Shown: positions 23,202-33,282 of the stretch, in pieces | Layout: each line of letters begins with the position of its first letter | Position numbering within the stretch: position 1 is the first letter of the stretch | From: Mesostigma viride | Taxonomy: Eukaryota > Streptophyta > Mesostigmatophyceae > Mesostigmatales > Mesostigmataceae | DNA: 64,000 bases | Assembly (NCBI GenBank): GCA_009746045.1 | Contig: RPFO01000175.1 | Coordinates: 3,161,634-3,225,633, forward strand | Reading direction: 5' to 3' | Made by a program: the position numbers and the translations under genes | Notes under the pieces: model-generated | What the model saw: the letters and a program-made list of their open reading frames with translations, nothing else | The model's database searches: none | What the model was told of the DNA's origin: nothing

Positions 23202-24133
23202 AGGGGAGAGACAGCCACACCATCAAAGTAATAGTTAACCCTGTGGTTCAGCTGCTCTTCTACCCCCTTACACCAGGCTGCCCTCTCTAAGGCAGATGCC
23301 ACAAGTGGCACTGACTCTGCTGCTAGCACCACTGTCTTCACTTCACGTATGGATCTCTCTACAGCCCCTTGCTGCCCATGACTCTCCCTGGGGACTACTA
23401 CCAGCTTACAAGGCAGCTGGTCCTGATGCTTGAGCAAACAGTCAAACTGCAAGTCTGCCTGCACACTCTTGCACACCCCAAAGCCTGGGATCAGGGCCTT
23501 CATACCCAACAACAAGTGGTGCTCCTGCATACCAGGCAGAACGTCTATCAGTCTATATCTGCTGAACCTGTCCACTGCCACCAATATATACAAGCCCCTG
23601 ATATGCTGGATATCCATCTGGATGTCGCCACGCTCCCTAGCAGGCTCCCTAGCATGGGACTGAGGTGGGTGAACAGCATTCTCCTGGCAACCACAGTTCT
23701 CAGCAGCAGCCTGGCATGCCTCCCACAAAGGCTCCCTACCTAGCTTCCAAGCAAACATTGCTGCCTGCCCAGAATGCCCAAACATATGATGCAATCTATG
23801 GCCAGCCTCAGCATAGCTCAGCACTCTGTCAGTACTGACCTGGCGAGACGTCTGAACCGTGTGTGGGGACACATGATCCACTCCTGAGGTTCCAGGGCCT
23901 TCCTGCAGGCCATCCTGACTCCCCAAGCCAGGCCCTGCTCCCTGGACCGCTCCAGGCCCTTCCAGCAAGGTCCTTTGGCCCTCCAGGCCAGCACCTGCTG
24001 GAGACCCACCACCTGCATGAGGCATAGGGAATTCAGCTGCAGCATTGTTATTGCAATCCAGTGGAAGAACAACATCTTTACACCCTTGGTGCTGCACAAG
24101 GGGCACACCCCCATCCTTATGTACATCCAACAC
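23192..24133 (-). pseudogene. Copia integrase (zinc-binding and DDE core)
   Basis: Minus-strand frame whose first 100 residues are a low-complexity Gly/Pro/Gln linker. Residues 115-150 hold the HHCC zinc module (HHMFGH, then CQAAAENCGC). The DDE core follows: D174 in QMDIQHIRG with LYILVAVDRFSRY, a second aspartate in ADLQFD (227/231), and E259 in GQQGAVERSI. The frame runs into the palindromic insert and stops there. Before the insertion it continued directly into the frame ending at 20620. No protease motif occurs between gag and this domain. Confidence 0.8.
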
Positions 24134-24177
24134 ACCTTCCCCAAGGGGTGATTGACTATTTACAGGGGATGATGTAG

Positions 24178-25535
24178 CTAGTCACTGCTGCCCCGACTGG
24201 CCCCCTGCCCCAGCAGGCTTGGCCTTCCTGTCAGGACACTCACGACGCCAGTGACCTTCCTTGCCACACACAAAGCATGCTCCACCCTTCTTCCCAGACC
24301 CAGCCCCACCCTTGCCAGGCTTCCCTGGCCTCCCTGAGACTGTCCACCCTGCTTGCCCTGGTTGCCTTGAGCTTGGCCCTTGCCTTGCCCTTGGCCACCC
24401 TTACCCTGCTGACCACCAGCTTGCTGGCTCCCAACCCCTCCTTGGGAACCTGCACCCTTGCCACCCTGAGCCCCCTGCCTCTGGCGCCTGAAGCGCTTAC
24501 GCTTGTTGGGCCTTGCCCCATCACGGGCTGGGTACCCGGGGACATCACCTTGGCCCTGCACAGCGGAGGTGGCATTGCTGCCATGGGACTGGATAGCTTT
24601 GCAGGCAGGATCTGGCTTCCTTATGCTGAGGATTACAAGCTCCAGAGCACGCAAGGAGCCATCAGTCTGGTTAAGAAACATGCGGGCACTGTTCCTCCCA
24701 TCCACACTCAAACCCATACGGTCCAGGAAATAGTCTGCCAAGGCCCTATCTGTGACCAGGAAGCCATACTTGGCCCCCTTGTCCCTGATACGGTTGAGCC
24801 TAGCCCATTCCTCTGCCACAGGACCCACTATCTCAAAGGTGTCATACTGATGTTTATAGTAGTTGGTGAGGTTGAGAACCTTGTCAGAGAACTCCTCCCT
24901 CAACCCATCCAGGAACTGTGCCCAGGTTAGCTTATCCTTGACACCAGTCCTAGCCTTTTCCCTGACACGCTCTGACGAGTCCCTGTTGCACGTGGACGAG
25001 TGAAACACTTGCACTAGGTTGACAGTGGGGTCCACGGAGAGCACAACCAGCTCCATGTCCTCTAGCCACTTGTCTAGAGCTTCCTGTGCTAGTGGTGGGT
25101 TAAGAGGCTTTTGTCCATTCATAAGCGTGACTGCACTCATGTGAGGTCTCGACCCTGGCAGCGCTTTCACCGGCTCCACCACAGTGGGTGTCACAGTAAC
25201 AACGCCACTTGGGCCAGCAAGCACAGGGGAGAGCACATCCACGTGAGGCCTCTTACCATTGCCGTCAGCGGAGGGTCCCTCTTACGCTTCTCCACGGCAG
25301 GTTGCCCATTCGCCACCGTTATTGCATCAGATGCTCCTAGTGCCCGCGCCTTGCGCGCCTCCTCCACCGAGTCTTCGTGCCGTCTCTTGCTGCCTGGTCT
25401 CTTTCCCCCATCGCCCTCGCTGGCTGGGATCGCCTCCCCCACCAGCTGCTCCTTGTCTTGCCGAGGCTCCTGGCTTGCCCCAGCCGGTGCCTCCATCTCG
25501 CCCTTGTCGCCGTCTCCCGGTTTGCCACGAGGCAT
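24178..25535 (-). pseudogene. Copia gag with zinc knuckle (frameshifted)
   Basis: The gene starts at ATG 25535 (MPRGKPGDGDKGEME). It shifts frame near 25250 into GNGKRPHVDVLSPVL and continues through a gag capsid-like helical region (LTWAQFLDGLREEFSD, LNLTNYYKHQYDTF) to a Gly/Gln-rich stretch. A second shift near 24330 brings in the CCHC knuckle CFVCGKEGHWRREC (about 24231-24275) and a C-terminus of GAGGQSGQQ. Gag would form the particle and bind RNA through the knuckle. Each break is one base and could be a sequencing indel in the repetitive Gly/Gln region. Confidence 0.8.
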
Positions 25536-25882
25536 TATATACAGTGGGATGGCAAAACAAAACAGGCGATAGACAAGGAAAACAGGCTCAAGCGCTGGTG
25601 CTGCCGGAAGAAGCCGCTGGTTGCTCTTCAGCTATGGCCTCCTCCTCACGCTCCTGCGCTGTGCGTGCCACCGGTGTCCCCACGCGTGGAACTGAGCGGA
25701 CCTCCTCCGCGTTGTAAGGACCGAGCACACGGCTCACCGGCCTCCCGGCTGCTGTCTGCTCTACCGGCAGTCTAGGCGCACTGCCACGGCGATACCACTG
25801 AAGATTTCTGACCCACCGACTACCACCACCTCGCCGGTCGTTCCGCGAGCCCCGACCAATCTCCCCAAAATCGTGTTCCGGC
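25536..25882 (-). other. Spacer between copia leader ORF and gag
   Basis: About 350 bp with stops in all minus-strand frames, or only short frames. Nothing recognised. It separates the leader ORF from gag, so gag would need reinitiation, a separate transcript or splicing. Confidence 0.4.
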
Positions 25883-26737
25883 TCAAAGGGGGATGTTTAA
25901 CTCTGCCCTGCGCCTGGCCGAGTATCCCTCGTTTGTGCCGTCACCCTCGTCAATCTGTTGTGACGAGCGGGCTATGATTCCCGTTGGCCGGTCCACGAAC
26001 TGATCGTGGAACTCCTCGTCGGAGACGTCTCGACCGGTGATGACTGTCACCGTCGGCCCAGTCGCCCCCGGCCTGCTCTGCAACTTCGGAGTGTCCAAGG
26101 TCGACCAAATCCCCGGCGGCCGCGTAGTGATCACCCAGTGATCGGCGTGACCACGCGCCTCTTGGATCAGAATGTTGACCAGGTGCTCACACGTTTGAGC
26201 CACCACCTCGGCCGAATCCCACGGGCTATCGGCCTCGCGCGTCTGCGCGTCCCGTATGATATGTGACGCGTCGGTCCCCTCCCCCAGCGAGCTTGTCGCC
26301 ACCCAGTGATTATACAATCTGGTTCCACCTAAACAGATGGCCACCAGTTGGCCCAGCGTTTCACGCGCTAAGTCCAGCGCCTGGATGGTTACGTGCCCGC
26401 CCTGGTACGCAACTTCTAAACTGTAGATCAACGAAGCAATTTCGTCGCGAATGGCGACGAGGCGCTCCGTGCAGACCCGTCCTGTTTCCCCTGGCGACGT
26501 CGTCGCCCTAATCCTCATCACCACAGGGTCGTTTGCCGACGGCCCTGCTGCGTTACCGAACACAGCGACCCAACCTCCTTCCGCAAGGCCCCTCGCAACG
26601 TGGGCCGCTTGCACAAATGTAGAAGCGTTGGACGGGTGATTATAGGGGTAGAATGCGTCTTCGCGCGCCGGCAACTCTGGAGCTGCTTCGCGCCTGGGAG
26701 ATGACTCAGGTATCGTAACCCGAGCCTCGGCCGACAT
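25883..26737 (-). CDS. Extra ORF upstream of copia gag, unknown function
   Basis: An intact 284-codon frame with ATG at 26737, only 32 bp inside the 5' LTR. It is the first ORF on the element's RNA. The predicted protein is soluble, acidic and mildly Ala/Thr rich (GGWVAVFGNAAGPSAND; EIASLIYSLEVAYQGGHVTIQALDLARETLGQ in two parts). There is no signal peptide, membrane segment or zinc motif. Position suggests an accessory or N-terminal gag product. It is not an envelope by appearance. No family recognised. Confidence 0.6.
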   Translation of the reverse strand: MSAEARVTIPESSPRREAAPELPAREDAFYPYNHPSNASTFVQAAHVARGLAEGGWVAVFGNAAGPSANDPVVMRIRATTSPGETGRVCTERLVAIRDEIASLIYSLEVAYQGGHVTIQALDLARETLGQLVAICLGGTRLYNHWVATSSLGEGTDASHIIRDAQTREADSPWDSAEVVAQTCEHLVNILIQEARGHADHWVITTRPPGIWSTLDTPKLQSRPGATGPTVTVITGRDVSDEEFHDQFVDRPTGIIARSSQQIDEGDGTNEGYSARRRAELNIPL

Positions 26738-26769
26738 GAAACCTTTGCAAACAGAAATGCAATAGTACG

Positions 26770-27417
26770 AGTTAGCGAGCAGCCAGAACTGTGAGTTCCT
26801 GGTCTCTCACGCCACACAACGGGATGAGCCAAAGTTGCAAGGCAGCAACCTTTTAACCCGTGCACCAAGCCACGACCACGGTGAGCGGTTCCACGTCCAA
26901 TGTGGGAGCCTCGGTTCGTGCTTGCCAAGATAGCTGGTCATCCCCCATGACCAAGCTATATCCTTTGCGTTGTTCCTCGTTCCCATCGGCGTGACGAGGC
27001 ACGTGCAGGCAGGCAAGCAAATCCTCAACGTCCACTGGCATCAGTGCAGAGCCAGGACGAACTGGATTTGTCTAGACTCTGCAACCTAGGAAGTACAGGA
27101 CCTGTCACAAGCCTGCAAGGCCTAGTATCCTTGCAGACCTGTGCCAGTTCCTGTAGTCCACCAGTCACAGGCTGCTGCTCCTCTGGTCTACGTGGACCAC
27201 AGTCACGTGATAGTCAGGCTAAGCCTGTGCAGGCACGGCCTGCCACGTGTCCTGTCCACTATACCAGAGGACTGTACCTTAGTCGGCCACGGACGGCTAG
27301 GACTTCGGGACCTCATATCTTTCTCGTCCCTTGTCTGTTTCAGGCGGTCAGCACGGCGTTGGAAAGGTCTTTCCAAACTGCATCCACTTAGCATATTGGT
27401 TGCCCAAAATGCTAACT
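26770..27417 (-). repeat. 5' LTR of copia element
   Basis: 648 bp, matching 18066-18712 with one extra T noticed. As the 5' LTR of a minus-strand element it should carry the promoter. The bases just inside it (CGTACTATTGC on the minus strand) do not begin TGG, so I could not match a usual tRNA primer site. Confidence 0.95.
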
Positions 27418-28944
27418 TGTGCGTGTGAGCAGGATTGAGTGTGGGCAAGGGCAAGTGCAAGGGCAAAATATCTAGAACCTTGATGTCTAATCACTGCAAG
27501 AAAAGGTCCTCAAATGAAGACATTTTAAAGATGGATACCATTTGTAATAACTCACACATATCAACACATCCATGGGTACGGTATGGAACCATTAACTTTT
27601 ATGATATGCTCAAGAGTTGAAATGCTTAACATCCATGAAATATGCTCATTGTATAATTGTTTACGATTTATGAATGCAGGGGGGTCGTTACGCGAGTGAC
27701 CAAAAAGCACTCAAGTCATGTGCCAAGAAAGAAGGCATGGCCAGGTCATGGCTGGTGCTGAAAATGCACCAAGGGTGCCCACAACATGTCTACGTTACAC
27801 CCTCGCTATCCTAGACCCTGTAGCCTGCCAGGGGGGGGGCACAAAATGAAACTGGCAGCCAGGGACGATGGTGCAGGCCAAATAGCAGGTGTAAAGCTAG
27901 CTCAGTCCAAAGAGTGAAACAAGAAGCAAATATTTGCGTAGGCCAAGGTTAGGTCCAAGATTGTCGTTAGAGGCTTGGCTGCCACCACGGTGCTAAACCA
28001 TGCATGATGCTGAGGCCTCGCATTATATATGAAACATATACTGAAAAGAGGCACATGTTGTAACACAATAACAATGTAAACATGACAAGCTCAAGTTTCC
28101 AAGCCAGTCTTCATCACTTGGACCAGAGTTACAGCGTTAGAAACATATGGGAAACATCCCAGCAATCCTTGAAAAGCTTCAGGCAGTATATGTGTTAAAT
28201 CAAACTACCACATTGCAACTAACCCAAACACAGCGACTTCTACTTGGTGCTGTTTTGACATCGCAAGACCGTTTACCTTTTCAGTGACGCAACGGGAAAA
28301 GAAAGCACTGTCCAGCAAACTTCCGTAATTCCGCTTTGTCGCCGTTTACCGAAACAGCGATAACATTTTTGTCGCGAGGGTTTTCTAGCTCCAACTCGGA
28401 CCAGCCAGCAGCAACCTCTATTGGCACCCGTGATCATTACTATCATAATAATACGCCGTCTAGGTCATCTAGTCGCTCTACACGTATGCCACGAACACGC
28501 GGACAAGATAACGGCAGGCTCGAGCTACCATGGTCCGGATTCTCCCGATTTCTGACCTGCGCTGGTTGTCTCCTTGATAATACGCCAACCCCTTCAGGGT
28601 GACATCCGTTGTCACGACTCGACGGCTTATGGTCGTCATAGGGAATGAACGCCGGTTCATATGGAACACTACGCAGTGAACAAGCTGCTTGTCGAGCTCT
28701 ATGCGGAGCACGTAACCTTGTGCAACGATCGTTGCTCAATCCATACGATGCAAGTACCGACTGGATACATACGAAGCAACGACCGACAACAAGCAGCTGG
28801 ACTTACGGCATGGCCTGGAGGCAACCGCTGGCCCTTCCATTGCAGTTACGCCGCACCTGTTGTTAAATATTCTGGTCATTTCAAACCAAATTGCGCAAAA
28901 TCCTGGGGGGGGGGTGGGGGGTCCAGGGGTGGCCCTTAGAGGGT
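27418..28944. other. Right part of TIR element copy 2
   Basis: Collinear with 9370-9810 and 11673-12760 of copy 1. A G-tract near 28905-28920 corresponds to the one at 12727. The opposed frames at 28336-28602 (plus) and 28443-28739 (minus) mirror those of copy 1. No transposase seen. Confidence 0.6.
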
Positions 28945-29029
28945 GTGGCCCTTAGCCGGGTGGATTACCTTACATGATCTCCCAACGGAGTCATTCCAGG
29001 GGTGGCCCTTAGCGGCACTAGGAACTCGG

Positions 29030-29370
29030 CTGAGAATTTATTCTCAGATTGTTCTCAAAAAATTCTCAAAATTCTCAAAAATCTGTGAATATCTGAGAAT
29101 TTTTTGCCAGTTTTCTGAGAATAGTGAGAATAACTGAGAAAAAATGAGAATAAACGAGAATAATTCTCAGTTTTTTCTCACTTTTCTCAGTTTTGTGCGA
29201 ATAACTGAGAATATGCCTGAGAATGACTGAAAAAAGCTGAGAATGTTTTCTCAGAATTCTCAGGTCCAGAATTCTCAGGGAAACCCAACGACCCGAGAAA
29301 ACTGAGAAAACCACAAGGACCCAAAAAACTGAGAAAGCTGAGAAAAACACAAGGACCCAAAAAATGGAGA
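29030..29370. repeat. Left subterminal repeats of CACTA-like element
   Basis: About 340 bp composed of imperfect GAGAAT and TTCTCAG words in both orientations. The inverted counterpart is 37521-37823. Open frames rich in Phe, Ser and Leu across it are products of the repeat. Confidence 0.7.
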
Positions 29371-30761
29371 ATAACACACTTCAAAACGCATCACATTGTC
29401 ATGAGCATGGTAGACTTGATCAAATTAAATATATATGTTAGCGGGTGTGTAAGGAACACAAATAGCTGAATGAAATAACTTTAGGCCATAGCCTCACCAC
29501 GGTCATCAAATATCATCCTCAGACCCATTCCTGATAAAATACCTGTAGGAACGGTGCACAGAAACCGTCCATGGGTGTCGTGCGAAATGGACACCCACAA
29601 GCATCTCACAAATGCAGTATATGATCTGTTAACCCAACCATAAAACCAGGCTCAATGGCCCACGTCAAGTCACCATCGTTTACTGAAATGGCCACCAGGG
29701 CTGTCCCACCCAGAATTGCTGGAGTAACCGGATGAAAATGACTGTAGCTGGACGGTGACTAGCGCTATGGCAATGTAACGAGGGCTAAGAGCCTACAAAT
29801 CTGCGTCTGCATGTGGCCTCTCGTCGTGTTGGCGGATGTGCCCACCCTGGCTGTGTGAGGTAGATTGCCTGCATGCAAGGCAAAAATAGATCATCCGGCA
29901 AAGCACAAAACGTTACAACACACACACACACGTACAAAAAAAAAAAGTGAGATGAACACCAGACGCATGACATGCCAACGCCTTTGCATGACTTGGAAGT
30001 CAGTAATTGTCCATAACGAGGCGGGGCGATACCACATCAGTTGACTGGCTATCGATCTATCTATGAGTACTGTTTTGGTCTTAGAGGGTCAGGTGGCGAG
30101 CGCGAGCCACCTGGCCACTTCGTGTGTACGGCATGTTTAGGTCGATGCAAACTGTCTGTATTTCAGACGAAGAATTACTTGCTCACCTTAAGTGGTAAAG
30201 GGCTGGCAGCTTCTGGATGTCCGAAAGGTGCTGTGCCTACCACTAAAGTAGGGAACACATCGCTAAATTCTAACTGAACCCATATATTTCTCCCCCGATG
30301 GCTACTTCTGTCCCTGTCCGAGCTAGCTCAGTACTGATTTTATTAATAACTGCTACATAAATCACGACGCTCGACAGTAAGTCTATGCTCTTATTCCTAT
30401 CAATCGGCCGTTCTTACACTACCGACATTGCCGGAAAAGTCACATAATCCCGCCTTGGCTGCGTTTCCCCGCGAGGCGGCTGCACCACCTTTGCCCTTCG
30501 CAAAAACTTTCTGTTTTCATCATTTAGCCTCAACGGTAACACCCGCGCAACCACAGGGTCGTCGGTTACTACTAGGCTCGAATATGCTATTTCCCGTCAT
30601 CCGACCGGCGCGGGATCCAACTGACTGTCTGACTGACGTCATCCGACAGGAATTTGGCAATCGGGAGATTTCTGCAAAAGATTTGACACAAGTAGTAACC
30701 AGTGGAAGATAGGATTTCATGACTCTACGGAAGATCGCTTGGCTGGAATCACTCGAGACAT
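29371..30761. other. No recognisable gene
   Basis: AT-rich interior of the CACTA-like element. A short CA repeat and A-tract occur near 29920-29947. Frames of up to 94 codons show no motif. Confidence 0.5.
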
Positions 30762-31013
30762 TCCGCCTGCCGCTGGCAACGGATGTGACCTGTGGCAGGT
30801 CGCAACCGTTTTTTTGCGTAAAATTCAAAAAACGTTTGACGTAGCCGTTGTTCGCAGGCAAGTCCATGCTTACCAGTCAGACCCTCCGCCTACCGCTGGC
30901 TACGGAGTACGGATGTGACCTTTCACAAGTCGCAACCGTTTTTTTGCGCAAAATTCAAAAAAAACGTTTGACTTAGCCGTTGTTCGCTGGCAAGTCCATG
31001 CTTAACAGTCAGT
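30762..31013 (+). repeat. Tandem duplication, two units of about 125 bp
   Basis: Both units contain CGGATGTGACCT, CGCAACCGTTTTTTTGCG, AAAATTCAAAAAA, CGTTTGAC and GCAAGTCCATGCTTA. They differ by several substitutions and a 9-bp expansion. It ends about 80 bp before the left Harbinger terminus. Function unknown. Confidence 0.7.
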
Positions 31014-31426
31014 GCTGGGGCTAGCGCCGGGCAGTGAGGGCACATAGACGACGCTAGCTCGAGCGATGGGGCAACCGAGTTCCATACGTAACCAATAGAC
31101 CCCTTCTAAAGACCGCCAACCCCGACTATTTACCCCGACTAAATTCCTGGCGCAGCGTGTTTTTGGGAAATTAGTCGGACCCCGACTAATCTACCCCGAC
31201 TATTTTCGCGTTATAGTCGGAAAATAGTCGGGGTAGGTTAGTCGGGGTCCGACTAATTTAGTTGGGGTGCACCTCGGGGCCTGCTGGAACCTGTACCGGG
31301 TTGCAAACCAACCAAAAATGCGTGGAACGACGTAACTTACAGCGAGGCGCACCATGCATCGCTGCCACCAACACGCATCGCTGTATAGTGTTTTAGCCTT
31401 GGTTCGCGTAGTAAAAGTTGCACGCC

Positions 31427-31691
31427 ATGGCGGGTAATTTCTTCGGGCACAAGCATAAGTGCCGTGGCGATGTCATCGAGCAGATATATAGCCGCCAGTT
31501 CGTTTATTTCGGACTCTATGGTATGGCTGTCGGCAGCACTGCCGAGGATAGGTGGACCGGCACCCTGAATACTATGTTAGGGTTGTCTACTTTCTTGCCT
31601 CGTTCGCAGGCACGACCGGGGGTGCTTAGTCGTCCCTTCACTGTCGTCGGTGACCCCCGCAGTGCCGCCGAATTGGAAGCTATATATACAG
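31427..31691 (+). pseudogene. Harbinger transposase 5' segment
   Basis: Frame from ATG 31427 (MAGNFFGHKHKCRG) for about 88 codons to EAIYTG, where the LINE-B tail is inserted. After the 14-bp duplication the sequence resumes, one frame over, with FDHEDIALPTHARARV. An ACAG immediately before that point could equally be a splice acceptor, so whether this segment is exon or leader is not settled. No separate domain recognised. Confidence 0.4.
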
Positions 31692-31695
31692 GTTT

Positions 31696-31850
31696 TGCGG
31701 TGCAGCAGGGCTATTAGGTTCCTCCCGTTAGGCGTTTCCATTGGTCTTATCGTAGTATAGAGCTTTGACATGGCTCTGTATATAGGTTTATAGCTGGGCG
31801 TTTGCTTTGGTTTGAGTGATTTCACTCTGCTGTAAGTAATTATATTTTTA
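31696..31850 (+). mobile_element. LINE-B 3' end, 5'-truncated insertion
   Basis: Contains only the last codons of LINE-B (VQQGY, stop) and its 3' UTR (GGTTCCTCCCGTTAGG to TAATTATATTTTTA), nearly identical to 58420-58575. ATATATACAGGTTT is present on both sides (31682-31695, 31851-31864), a 14-bp target duplication. It interrupts the 5' part of the Harbinger gene. Confidence 0.85.
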
Positions 31851-31860
31851 ATATATACAG

Positions 31861-33114
31861 GTTTGACCATGAAGATATCGCCCTGCCGACTCACGCAAGA
31901 GCTAGGGTTCAATACGCAGTCGGGGCCTATATCCTGATGGGCTGTGGCGCACGGCGTCGGCAGGATACCGCTGCACCGGTGAGGAGGCCCTGTTGACTGT
32001 GCTCCACAGATTGGCCCAGCCTGGCAGCTTCACCTTAATGAACCTCGAGATCACACGACGAACCTCTGCCACTAGCGAGATATTCACAATGGCAATTGAC
32101 TACCTGGATAGAGAGTTCGCTGTGCCCCTTTTCGACATCGCAAACTTCACGGATTACATGCCCATGTACCGGGAGGCTATTGCACGGAAGGTGGAGGGGT
32201 ACGACATCCACTGTGTCCGGTTTATAGATGGTAATTTGTTCGAGACTTGTCGTCCCGGTGATGAACCATACGGTCAAGTGCAGCGAGCTGTGTGGAATGG
32301 CAACCATGGCGGCCATGGTTTGCTATTCCAGGCCGTGCATGCACCGGATGGGATGTTTATGGACATTTTCGGACCAACGCCGGGTAGGCATCACGATGCT
32401 TGGATGGTGCATCGGTCGGGTCTCGTGCAGAGGATGGCAGGCATTCATCAAGCCCTAGGCACTCCGTATGTTATTTACGGGGATAAGGGCTACCATGGCT
32501 TCCCTCCATACATACCGCACGGTTGGAGGGACATTCCCGGCATGACCGCTGCCCAACGGTTCGAGAGTGCAACAATGAACCCCGCTAGAATTTGCGTGGA
32601 ATGGGGCTTCGGGGATATCGTGAGGTATTGGCGGTACCCCCCCCCCCCCGGGCAGCCTCCTGGTTTGTCTGTAATATGGAGGCAGATGGTGCGCAAGGAT
32701 AGATGGCAAGTAGTGATGGAGGAGACCACCCCCAAGCCAGTGGGGGTTCCGCGTGTGACCAAATATGGCATTCATAGCGATTCGGGCCGCGGTGCCCACA
32801 CCCCTGTAACTAGGACCTAGATAGCTTATACCATCCATTCCATCCCATGTTCCCCTCCCACTGAGGACTTATGCTCACGTGACGCAGTCACGTGTGTATT
32901 AATTAATTAATTAATTAATTGGCGGTACATAGAGTACAGCGCCAAGCATGAGATTCTTTTGAGCCCTGTTGCCAAATATTATAGAGTGGCAACCCTGTTG
33001 ACCAACATTCGCACCGTCCTACATGGCAATCCAACCAGTGCTTATTATGGCCTAACACCGTTAGGGTCAACTGGTGGCGTAGCCGCCCTTCGTGAGTACT
33101 TGCAGCTTAGGTAA
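31861..33114 (+). pseudogene. Harbinger DDE transposase, interrupted
   Basis: Reads FDHEDIALPTHARARVQYAV, a frameshift near 31960, then YRCTGEEALLTVLHRLAQPG, the usual Harbinger N-terminal helix region. The DDE core is complete, counted from codon 31993: D79 in FIDGN, GRHHDAW around D135, D164 in YGDKGY, and E203 in RICVEWGFGD. At 32637 a LINE-A tail intervenes. The reading resumes at 32929 with YIEYSAKHEILLSPVAKYYR and ends in EYLQLR at 33114. The enzyme would cut and join the element with its Myb-like partner. Inactive as it stands. Confidence 0.85.
32638..32917 (+). mobile_element. LINE-A-type 3' end, 5'-truncated insertion
   Basis: The insert encodes GLSVIWRQMVRKDRW, then TPKPVGVPRVTK, homologous to the LINE-A C-terminus at 2230-2340, followed by a short 3' UTR and a (TTAA)n tail. 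ATTGGCGGTAC flanks it on both sides (32627-32637, 32918-32928), an 11-bp target duplication. It splits the Harbinger transposase just after the catalytic glutamate. Confidence 0.88.
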
Positions 33115-33282
33115 ACGGCCACGTGCATGCCTACATTTGTAATACCTAGATTATGATGTAGTCTAATCATCTAACATATTATCGTACATGCTTGTAGCAT
33201 GTGTTGTTCTTACATGTTGTGTAAGAATAAATGTGTGTCCAGCACAAAAACACACACACATGTGGAGCACCTTGCTCGGTTG

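Larger units (their letters stand above)
18066..27417 (-). mobile_element. Ty1/copia-type LTR retrotransposon, 9.35 kb
   Basis: Two direct LTRs of 647 and 648 bp enclose, in minus orientation, an extra ORF, gag, integrase, protease-like, reverse transcriptase and RNase H regions. The element is flanked by TGTGC duplications (18061-18065 and 27418-27422). LTRs begin AGTTAGC and end GCTAACT, not TG...CA. The only LTR difference noticed is one T (near 27279), which implies a young insertion. Coding regions nevertheless hold several frameshifts and an 887-bp palindromic insert, so the copy is non-autonomous or the sequence has indel errors. Confidence 0.92.
16367..28969. mobile_element. TIR element, copy 2 (carries the copia insertion)
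   Basis: Left end GGTAATCCACCCGG at 16367 and matching inverted right end GGGTGGATTACC ending at 28969, with TTA flanking on both sides. Removing the copia element leaves about 3.25 kb collinear with copy 1. Compared with copy 1 it lacks the three TTAA-type inserts and the TGTYGC insert, but has an expanded 116-bp tandem repeat (17118-17735). It is the better guide to the element's original structure. Confidence 0.7.
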
